In this document: positions 1 through 5,589 of the stretch, one piece after another
How positions within the stretch are numbered: position 1 is the stretch's first letter
How the letters are laid out: every line of letters begins with the position of its first letter
DNA from: Nitrospirae bacterium GWC2_42_7
GTDB lineage: Bacteria; Nitrospirota; Thermodesulfovibrionia; Thermodesulfovibrionales; UBA6898
Assembly (NCBI GenBank): GCA_001803645.1
Contig: MHDW01000185.1
Location: 1-5,900 of the forward strand
Length of the DNA stretch: 5,900 bases
Reading direction: 5' to 3'
Made by a program: the position numbers and the translations under genes
Notes under the pieces: model-generated
Seen by the model: only the letters and a program-made list of their open reading frames with translations
Told to the model about the DNA's origin: nothing
Databases searched by the model: none

Positions 1-1
1 T

Positions 2-103
2 AACGAGCTGTTTTTACGAAACAATGGAATCATGATTCTCAAGGCTTTTAAGCAAGCATACGATAAATTTTTTATGAAAATTCTATTTCAATGGAAGACA
101 TGA
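2..103 (+). CDS. possible 3' end of an upstream gene (partial, cut by window edge)
   Basis: The frame beginning at base 2 stays open for 33 codons and ends at TGA 101-103. It would be the C-terminal tail of a protein whose body lies left of the window. The tail is rich in basic and aromatic residues and ends in FQWKT. The stop overlaps the ATG at 100 (ATGA), an arrangement typical of translationally coupled genes. The other two + frames have stops within the first ~50 bases. No family can be recognised from so short a piece, and an open run of this length in AT-rich DNA can arise by chance, so this is tentative. Confidence 0.35.
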   Translation, partial: NELFLRNNGIMILKAFKQAYDKFFMKILFQWKT

Positions 104-1035
104 TAAAAAATAGCTACAATCAGGTTATTAGTCCTGCAATGGCTTTATGGAACCAGCGCATTACATTGGAGAAAAACAAAGAACATTTGTTGAAGCTCAT
201 TGATGCGGTCGGTTGTCAGAATGACTTAGCGGCTTATCAGTGGGCCCAGTTGTTGGCTATTACCCTTGATTTCAAACCTGATCTTATATTGGAATTGGGG
301 AGATTATCCGGCAATTCTACATGCATGTTTACAGAGGCGGCAAATTTATTAGAAGCGCAAAATTGCAGTGTTATCAGTCTTTGCCTGACCGATGATTTCC
401 AAAAAAAGACGTTACCAAAAGTTTTAAGAGTTGTTTCTGAAGAGTGGTTAAAGCCTCTTCAGGCGCTGAAATGTGATATTTTATTCTTTAACTATGAAAA
501 GGCATTAAAGGATTATAATAGGATACTCGTTTTCTGGGATGCGCATGGTTATGAAGTTGCAGAATGTGTTCTTGGGAAAATATTGCCTCTTATTGCTGAT
601 CGACCGCACCTTGTAATTATGCATGATCTTTCGGATGCACGATATTCTTCCGGCAAAGAATATGGTGGGAAACAGCTCTGGAAAAGAAATCACTATCCGG
701 AAGGATCTCGTATGAGATTGGGGCATATAGATAGTGCAGTTGAACAGGCAGTAGCTATTGTTGATTTTGCATCCAGGAATGAGATAGCGCTTGAGTCCGC
801 AGACCACAGTCAGCAGACTTATTTTTCGGGAAATCCTGACAAATTGGCTGAGATGAAACAACTTTTAGGAAAGGAGTTCTTTTCGCTCAGTGCACATTGG
901 TTCTGGTTTACTCTTAACGAAAGGCCGGGGCCGTATACATTCCCGAAGTTCGTTCCGCCTGTTGAAATACATCGTACTTTTTTGCAAAGATTTCGCAAGG
1001 CGATTGGCATCTTATTAGGACGGGATACTTTTTAA
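91..1035 (+). CDS. class I SAM-dependent methyltransferase-like protein of a polysaccharide locus
   Basis: This 314-aa soluble protein has no signal peptide or membrane segment. After a helical N-terminus, residues 64-77 read DLILELGRLSGNST, which resembles the nucleotide-binding motif I of Rossmann-fold methyltransferases (E68, G70, G74). A strand then leads to FWDAHGYEVAE (147-157) and to LVIMHDLSDARY (174-185), with acidic and His residues placed as in the Methyltransf_24-like group. The likely role is modifying a sugar or glycan in the cytoplasm; acceptor and chemistry cannot be read from the sequence. The start is uncertain. ATG 91 gives the longest form, while ATG 100 overlaps the TGA of the possible upstream gene and could be coupled to it; neither has a good Shine-Dalgarno. 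Arg codon use (7 CGN of 15) differs from the block downstream. The fold is fairly clear, the enzyme activity is inferred. Confidence 0.7.
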   Translation: MEDMIKNSYNQVISPAMALWNQRITLEKNKEHLLKLIDAVGCQNDLAAYQWAQLLAITLDFKPDLILELGRLSGNSTCMFTEAANLLEAQNCSVISLCLTDDFQKKTLPKVLRVVSEEWLKPLQALKCDILFFNYEKALKDYNRILVFWDAHGYEVAECVLGKILPLIADRPHLVIMHDLSDARYSSGKEYGGKQLWKRNHYPEGSRMRLGHIDSAVEQAVAIVDFASRNEIALESADHSQQTYFSGNPDKLAEMKQLLGKEFFSLSAHWFWFTLNERPGPYTFPKFVPPVEIHRTFLQRFRKAIGILLGRDTF

Positions 1036-1129
1036 TCAAAAGAATTCCTCGATGCTCTGCATCTGTGTTAGACTTTTTCTTTGTCATTCCCGAAAAGCCT
1101 GTCCTCGCTTGTCGAGGATCGCGGGAATC

Positions 1130-1160
1130 TCGAAGCAGTCTTCGCGAAGAATCGCTTCGA
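1130..1160. repeat. compound hairpin inside the intergenic element
   Basis: TCGAAGC (1130-1136) pairs with GCTTCGA (1154-1160). Between them lies the perfect 12-bp palindrome TCTTCGCGAAGA (1139-1150), separated by unequal bulges of 2 and 3 nt. Both DNA strands could fold this way. No run of T follows, so it is not a classic intrinsic terminator. Confidence 0.6.
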
Positions 1161-1176
1161 CTTTCTTTAAAGAAAG
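1161..1176. repeat. 16-bp perfect palindrome
   Basis: CTTTCTTTAAAGAAAG is its own reverse complement. It directly abuts the compound hairpin, making three self-complementary units in a row within the element. It could be a symmetric protein-binding site or simply part of the repeat; the sequence does not decide. Confidence 0.55.
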
Positions 1177-1290
1177 ATTCTCATGAGCCTGTGGCCGGAC
1201 AAGCCGGAATGACGGATTTGATACCTTGCAGCTTGCTTAGGGGTTGTTCATTGGATGGCTTTAGTCAAAAAACAATTTTATTATTTTAAA

Positions 1291-1295
1291 AGGAG
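1291..1295 (+). promoter_or_regulatory. Shine-Dalgarno fixing the epimerase start
   Basis: AGGAG lies 7 nt before ATG 1303. It supports that ATG over the in-frame ATG at 1255, which would add 16 residues unlike the family in front of the nucleotide-binding loop. Confidence 0.8.
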
Positions 1296-1302
1296 AAAAT
1301 AT

Positions 1303-2283
1303 ATGAGTAAAAAAGCCTTGGTTTGCGGAGCAGGTGGTTTTATAGGAAGCCATCTTGTTAAAAGATTAAGAAAAGAGGGTTTTTGGGTCAGGGGTGTTGA
1401 CTTAAAATTCCCTGAATTTGGAGAAACAAAGGCTGATGATTTTGTGATCGGAGATCTGCGCGATCCTTATCTTTGCAGAAGTATTGTTGATACAAGGTTT
1501 GACGAGGTCTATCAGCTTGCGGCTGATATGGGCGGGGCAGGGTTTGTGTTCTCAGGAGAGAACGACGCTGACATCATGCACAATTCAGGAATGATAAATC
1601 TGAACATGCTCGATACCTGTCATAAAAGAAATGTTAAGAGGATATTTTATTCATCTTCAGCCTGCATGTATCCTGAATATAACCAGTTAGACCCTGACAA
1701 CCCGAAGTGTTCCGAGGATTCAGCCTATCCTGCTTCTCCTGACAGTGACTATGGATGGGAAAAACTCTTCAGCGAAAGGCTGTACCTTGCTTATCAGAGG
1801 AACCACGGCATGGAAGTAAGGATAGCGAGATATCACAATATCTTCGGGCCTGAGGGGACATGGACAGGCGGAAGGGAAAAAGCCCCTGCTGCACTTTCAC
1901 GCAAGGTAGCAATGGCAAAGGACAAAGGCGAGATTGAGATATGGGGAGACGGAAAACAGACGCGCTCTTTTCTTTATATCGATGAATGTCTTGAGGGCAG
2001 TATAAAATTAACAAGGTCGAACTGGACAGGCCCTGTTAATATCGGTTCTGAGGAGATGGTCACGATCAATCAGCTTGCAGAGATGATAATGAAGATAGCC
2101 GGCAAGAAGCTTTCGATTAAACATATCGCAGGCCCGCTCGGTGTCAGGGGCAGGAATTCCGACAACAGACTTATTAAGAAGAAACTCGGATGGAAACCGA
2201 CTATGCCCCTTAGCAAGGGGTTGAAAACAACTTATGAATGGGTCAAAGAGCAGATCAGGCAGGCAGGGAACGGAGGAATATAA
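1303..2283 (+). CDS. GDP-mannose 3,5-epimerase homologue (extended SDR family)
   Basis: This 326-aa cytoplasmic enzyme belongs to the NAD-dependent epimerase/dehydratase family. GxxGxxG (G9, G12, G15) binds NAD. The sequence strongly resembles plant GDP-mannose 3,5-epimerase (GME), which converts GDP-D-mannose to GDP-L-galactose or GDP-L-gulose. Shared blocks include ADMGGAGF (74-81), SSACMYPE (118-125), GGREKAPAA (189-197), QTRSFLYIDE (219-228) and VRGRNSDN (281-288). The catalytic residues known from Arabidopsis GME (C145, Y174, K178, K217) correspond to C121, Y150, K154 and K193, all present with identical spacing. The plant enzyme is longer by an N-terminal extension. This is the first gene of a tight block; the amidase-like gene begins 1 nt after its stop. 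It probably supplies a GDP-sugar for the glycan. An activity on an oxidised GDP-sugar is possible and cannot be excluded from sequence. Confidence 0.88.
   Translation: MSKKALVCGAGGFIGSHLVKRLRKEGFWVRGVDLKFPEFGETKADDFVIGDLRDPYLCRSIVDTRFDEVYQLAADMGGAGFVFSGENDADIMHNSGMINLNMLDTCHKRNVKRIFYSSSACMYPEYNQLDPDNPKCSEDSAYPASPDSDYGWEKLFSERLYLAYQRNHGMEVRIARYHNIFGPEGTWTGGREKAPAALSRKVAMAKDKGEIEIWGDGKQTRSFLYIDECLEGSIKLTRSNWTGPVNIGSEEMVTINQLAEMIMKIAGKKLSIKHIAGPLGVRGRNSDNRLIKKKLGWKPTMPLSKGLKTTYEWVKEQIRQAGNGGI
2272..2276 (+). promoter_or_regulatory. Shine-Dalgarno fixing the NadE-like start
   Basis: GGAGG sits in the last codons of the epimerase gene, 8 nt before ATG 2285. It argues against the in-frame ATG at 2234, which would add 17 residues and overlap the epimerase by 50 bp. 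Confidence 0.8.
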
Positions 2284-2284
2284 A

Positions 2285-3220
2285 ATGTCTTATACCTTTG
2301 TGAGGAAGGACGCAAAAAAGGTCATTCAGAAGACAAGAGGTCTGATACAAAAATATTTTAAGGAGAACGGGCTTAAGTATGCGATATTCGGAAAATCAGA
2401 AGGCCTTGACAGTTCCGTTATAGCAGGATTATTAAGCGATCTTGATGGTGTTAAGCCGATAGGGGTTGTGATGCCCTGTGAATCTGATATAGAGACAGAG
2501 AGCATAGCCAGAATAGTACTTGAGCATTTCAGCATACCTTATCTCAGGGTTGACCTTACAAGGGAATACCACTATCTCGCCGGGCATTTTTATTCTTCTG
2601 AAGGAGTGCACGGACAACTCTCTAACATTCTGAAGGAATATAATGACATTAAACTGATGAAGGCCCTGCCTCACAAGAAGAACAGGGCAAAGGGAAATAT
2701 AAAAGCGAGGCTGAGGATGATAACCCTGTACCATATCGCCCAGCTTACAGGCGGCCTCGTAGTCTCAACAGACAATCTTTCGGAATTATGGATGGGATTT
2801 TGGACACTGAATGGCGATGTGGGAGACCTTTCTCCTATACAGTATGTCTGGAAAGGCCTTGAAGAGTATGAGATAGCCAGGGCTTTGGGAGTGCCTGAAG
2901 AATCAATCAAGGCTGTGCCAACAGACGGGCTTGATGTGATACCGGGCGGCACTGATGAAGACCAACTCGGACTTCCTTACAAAGATCTCGACAGGGTGAT
3001 AGTTGCCCTGCTCCAGAATAAGTTCGACGGTTCAGGTAAATGGGAGGACAAGGAGATTGATATTCTTTCAAAGAGACTATCGACTAAGCTCAAATATGAT
3101 CCGGAAAGAATACTCCACGTTGCCCGTCAGATGCAGAGAACTGTTTATAAGCGGAACTGGCCGAAGAATTTTAGAAGGGATGAGATAGGTCTTTCGGCTG
3201 TTGATGGAATGAAAATTTAA
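2285..3220 (+). CDS. NAD-synthetase (NadE)-like ATP-dependent amidase, variant ATP loop
   Basis: This 311-aa protein is somewhat longer than usual ammonia-dependent NadE (about 245-275 aa). NadE adenylates the carboxylate of nicotinate adenine dinucleotide and amidates it with ammonia. Family features are clear: an ATP-pyrophosphatase loop at 36-44, the KARLRM helix (140-145), STDNLSE (161-167), GDVGDLSPI (177-185) with K190, TDEDQLGLPYKDLD (223-236), and a basic C-terminal VYKRNWP (287-293). It has no glutaminase or nitrilase domain, so it would use free ammonia or a partner's. The loop reads GKSEGLDSS where the family has SGGxDS, so the second Gly is Glu39. It lies 1 nt after the epimerase and 21 nt before a sugar-nucleotide dehydrogenase, an odd place for NAD housekeeping. 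It may amidate a sugar acid instead, which is an inference. A true NAD synthetase remains possible. Confidence 0.8.
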   Translation: MSYTFVRKDAKKVIQKTRGLIQKYFKENGLKYAIFGKSEGLDSSVIAGLLSDLDGVKPIGVVMPCESDIETESIARIVLEHFSIPYLRVDLTREYHYLAGHFYSSEGVHGQLSNILKEYNDIKLMKALPHKKNRAKGNIKARLRMITLYHIAQLTGGLVVSTDNLSELWMGFWTLNGDVGDLSPIQYVWKGLEEYEIARALGVPEESIKAVPTDGLDVIPGGTDEDQLGLPYKDLDRVIVALLQNKFDGSGKWEDKEIDILSKRLSTKLKYDPERILHVARQMQRTVYKRNWPKNFRRDEIGLSAVDGMKI

Positions 3221-3228
3221 TTGTATTC

Positions 3229-3233
3229 AGGAG
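3229..3233 (+). promoter_or_regulatory. Shine-Dalgarno fixing the dehydrogenase start
   Basis: AGGAG lies 8 nt before ATG 3242. It rules against the in-frame TTG at 3221, which directly abuts the preceding stop and has no comparable site. Confidence 0.8.
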
Positions 3234-3241
3234 ATATTATC

Positions 3242-4564
3242 ATGGATAAACTTTCAGTAATAGGCCTTGGGAAATTGGGCGCATGCTCAGCCGCATGTTT
3301 TGCGTCAAGGGGCTTTAAGGTCATAGGGGTTGATATCAATAAGGACTTTGTGGATGCGATCAACAGCGGGAAGGCGCCGGTCTATGAGCCGAGACTCCAG
3401 GAACTTATCACAGCCTCAAAGGGCAGGTTAAAGGCAACGCAGGATTACGAAGAGGCGATAAAGGGATCTGATATAACATTTTTGATAGTCCCTACTCCGA
3501 GCAGGCAAGACGGCCATTTCTCTGACAGGTATCTTCAGGATGCGCTGAAATACCTTTCCCTTGCTCTGAAAAAAACAGACAAAAAATATCATCTTTTTAT
3601 TATCACATCAACAGTATCTCCGGGAACTATTGATGAGAGCATTATCCCCTTGATAGAGTCTGTCTCTGGAAGGAAACTGAACAAGGGGTTCGGAATCTCC
3701 TATAATCCTGAGTTCATTGCATTAGGAAGCGTGATATCAGACTTTCTCAATCCCGACCTGTTACTGATAGGTGAGAGCAGCAAGGCTGTTGGCGACAGGG
3801 TCGAGGAAATATACAGAGGAGTCTGCGAGAACAGGCCGTATGTTGCACGCATGTCGCTTGTGAGTGCTGAGATAACAAAGATAAGCCTTAATTCATATAT
3901 AACAATGAAGATCAGCTTTGCAAATACACTGGCGAATCTCTGTGAGGCCATTCCGGAGGCTGACATAGACGACATCACTATGGCTCTTGGTGCTGATAAA
4001 AGGATATCTCCCTATTATCTGAAAGGAGGGCTGAGCTTTGGCGGGCCCTGCTTTCCGAGGGACAACAGGGCCTTTGCAGTTTTTGCAGAGAAATACGGCA
4101 TAGATGCAAAACTTGCAAGGATAACTGATGAAGTCAACAGGTTTCAGACAAGCCATCTGGCTGACCTGGTTTTGAAACATATTTCAGGCAGCAGTGCCAG
4201 TATTGTTTCTATACTTGGCCTTGCCTATAAACCCAATACTCCTGTTATAGAAGAATCTTCCTCAGTAAAACTCATCGAAGAGCTGTTGAAGAAAGATATT
4301 GAGATAATAGTGTATGACCCGTTGGCCATGGAGAATGCAAAGGTTTATTTTGGAGACAATATACTTTATGCTTCCTCAGTCAAGGATTGCCTTTCCCATT
4401 CATCCGTCTGTGTGGTTGTTACCCAGGAAAAAGAATTCAGTGCAATCGATAAAGATTATTTTGTTAATGATTCTGCTACAGTGATCGACTGCTGGCGGAT
4501 TCTTGATAGTTCTAAGCTCGGTAAAAAGGTCAAGTATATTTCTGTTGGAAAATCAGAGAAATGA
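3242..4564 (+). CDS. UDP-glucose/GDP-mannose dehydrogenase family protein
   Basis: This 440-aa cytoplasmic enzyme would oxidise C6 of a nucleotide sugar in two NAD-dependent steps to give a uronic acid. The N-terminal NAD domain has GLGKLG (8-13) and the D31 that selects NAD. STVSPGT (123-129) and NPEF (155-158) supply the usual Thr and Glu. The central helix has K213 and N217. FGGPCFPRD (266-274) holds the catalytic Cys270 and Asp274, with Arg where the family often has Lys. The C-terminal UDP-binding-type domain begins at ILGLAYKPNTPVIEESSS (324-341). Length matches UDP-glucose and GDP-mannose dehydrogenases. The substrate cannot be fixed by motifs: neighbouring a GDP-mannose epimerase favours a GDP-sugar, but UDP-sugars are equally compatible. 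It is last in the three-gene block and shares its AGG-rich codon use (2 CGN of 16 Arg codons). Confidence 0.9.
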   Translation: MDKLSVIGLGKLGACSAACFASRGFKVIGVDINKDFVDAINSGKAPVYEPRLQELITASKGRLKATQDYEEAIKGSDITFLIVPTPSRQDGHFSDRYLQDALKYLSLALKKTDKKYHLFIITSTVSPGTIDESIIPLIESVSGRKLNKGFGISYNPEFIALGSVISDFLNPDLLLIGESSKAVGDRVEEIYRGVCENRPYVARMSLVSAEITKISLNSYITMKISFANTLANLCEAIPEADIDDITMALGADKRISPYYLKGGLSFGGPCFPRDNRAFAVFAEKYGIDAKLARITDEVNRFQTSHLADLVLKHISGSSASIVSILGLAYKPNTPVIEESSSVKLIEELLKKDIEIIVYDPLAMENAKVYFGDNILYASSVKDCLSHSSVCVVVTQEKEFSAIDKDYFVNDSATVIDCWRILDSSKLGKKVKYISVGKSEK

Positions 4565-4609
4565 TTTTCTTTCCAGTCCGCTTTTTCTCTGGCTCGAAAA
4601 AAGATCAGG

Positions 4610-5545
4610 ATGGCATACATTGATAGTGGCAAAATGCCTGTAACCTTATTTACGACCCCAAAACCTTTTTCCGGGCCTATCGCGACTATCCAGCGGAATG
4701 CTATTTATAGCTGGACATTGCTGGAGCCTCGTCCTGAGATCATAATATTGGGTGATGAACCGGGTGCAGCAGAGGTTGCCTCTGAATTTGGGGTACGGCA
4801 TGTCCCGGATATTGCCAGGAATGAATTCGGTACACCTTTTTTGGATGATATATTCAAAAAGGCCCATGAAATGGCCTCCAATAATATACTCTGCTATATA
4901 AATGCCGATATAATCCTGATGAGCGATTTTATGCCTGCTGTTGAAGCTGTTACAGGCCGCTTTGACAAATTTCTAATGGTTGGACAGCGCTGGGATATGG
5001 ATATAAAAGAGCCGTTGAAATTTAACCAGCAGTGGGAGAACGACTTAAGAATGCTCATAAAACAGGAAGGAATACTCCATACAATTGAAGGAATTGATTT
5101 CTTTGTTTTTCTACGCGGGCTATTTAATAAAATTCCGCCATTTCTCGTCGGACGGGCAGCATGGGACAACTGGCTTCTCTACCATGCGCGTGCAGAAGGG
5201 GCTGCCATGGTTGATACTACACAAGAAGTTACCGTTGTTCACCAGAATCATAATTATGCACATGTAAAAGATTTTGTTGAACAGGACTGGAGCAGTCCGG
5301 AGTTTAGAAGTAACTTCAAGATCGCAAAAAATAGAGCATTTACATTGATAGATGCCAACTGGCTTTTGACCTCAAAAGGGTTTGCACGTCCGAAGTCGCT
5401 TGAACATCGAAGGAGGGCACGAAAGGTATGGTTATTTTTGCATTTTCCGATGCTCTATTCTTTAAAGTTTGCTTTACAACCCCTAATTATTAAAGGTGGC
5501 ATATTGCTTCGTTCTCTGGGTTTGCTGAAAAAAAGAACTTCATGA
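4610..5545 (+). CDS. GT-A-like glycosyltransferase
   Basis: This 311-aa protein shows a GT-A-type layout. It has an N-terminal strand with TTPKPF (15-20), a strand plus acidic turn IIILGDE (44-50), and YINADIIL (96-103), where N98-A99-D100 stands in the place of a metal-binding DxD motif. GIDFFVF (161-167), GRAAWDNW (181-188) and HQNHNYAH (211-218) are likely acceptor or sugar-nucleotide site segments. The C-terminus (268-311) is basic with hydrophobic stretches and may touch the membrane, but no clear transmembrane helix is seen. It probably adds one sugar to the growing glycan at the cytoplasmic face; donor and linkage are unknown. The start is uncertain: ATG 4610 has only a poor, too-close AGG, and ATG 4634 (residue 9) is an alternative nearer the conserved region. 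Its Arg codons are mostly CGN (12 of 19), unlike the preceding block. Confidence 0.72.
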   Translation: MAYIDSGKMPVTLFTTPKPFSGPIATIQRNAIYSWTLLEPRPEIIILGDEPGAAEVASEFGVRHVPDIARNEFGTPFLDDIFKKAHEMASNNILCYINADIILMSDFMPAVEAVTGRFDKFLMVGQRWDMDIKEPLKFNQQWENDLRMLIKQEGILHTIEGIDFFVFLRGLFNKIPPFLVGRAAWDNWLLYHARAEGAAMVDTTQEVTVVHQNHNYAHVKDFVEQDWSSPEFRSNFKIAKNRAFTLIDANWLLTSKGFARPKSLEHRRRARKVWLFLHFPMLYSLKFALQPLIIKGGILLRSLGLLKKRTS

Positions 5546-5589
5546 AAAAATTGATTATAGGTTTGCTTACCTGATTTATTTAAATTAAT

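Larger units (their letters stand above)
1083..1213. repeat. nested palindromic intergenic element with inverted ends (REP/MITE-like)
   Basis: This element takes up half of the 267-bp gap between the methyltransferase and epimerase genes. Its ends are inverted copies: GTCATTCC at 1083-1090 and GGAATGAC at 1206-1213 are perfect over 8 bp, and 9 of 10 bases match when extended inward. Inside are a 6-bp stem with a 5-nt loop (1102-1118), a compound hairpin (1130-1160) and a 16-bp perfect palindrome (1161-1176). Ends of this kind are common in dispersed non-coding repeats of several environmental bacterial lineages. There is no transposase, and target-site duplications are not obvious. Only one copy lies in the window, so its dispersed nature is inferred. 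Confidence 0.6.

Noticed and set aside
505..861. 118-codon frame on the - strand inside the methyltransferase gene, and similar minus-strand frames at 1769-2014, 2432-2734, 2671-2952, 3700-4180, 4894-5169 and 5455-5736
   Set aside because: All lie opposite convincing + strand genes, show no recognisable domain, and have no Shine-Dalgarno or spacing that suggests expression.
1130..1180. Intrinsic terminator after the methyltransferase gene
   Set aside because: The hairpins are strong, but no run of T follows any stem on the + strand.
1083..1213. CRISPR array or tRNA-like structure in the gap
   Set aside because: There are no direct repeats with regular spacers and no cloverleaf; the structure is a set of nested inverted repeats.
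1065..1289. 74-codon open frame on the + strand in the methyltransferase-epimerase gap
   Set aside because: It is read straight through the nested palindromic element, its composition follows the repeat, and it resembles no protein family. Such frames are a common false gene call in dispersed repeats.
1255..1302. N-terminal extension of the epimerase from ATG 1255
   Set aside because: It lacks a Shine-Dalgarno and adds 16 residues ahead of a normal SDR N-terminus, while ATG 1303 has AGGAG at a good distance.
1214..1302. Promoter for the epimerase block in the AT-rich stretch before it
   Set aside because: Several weak TTG and TATTAT-like hexamers exist but none pair at a convincing 16-18 bp spacing. 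A promoter here is plausible from the layout but I cannot point to it.
2234..2284. Start of the NadE-like gene at ATG 2234 inside the epimerase gene
   Set aside because: ATG 2285 has GGAGG 8 nt upstream and abuts the epimerase stop; the extra residues are the epimerase 3' end read in another frame.
3221..3241. TTG start for the dehydrogenase at 3221
   Set aside because: The seven extra residues are not family-like and the Shine-Dalgarno serves ATG 3242.
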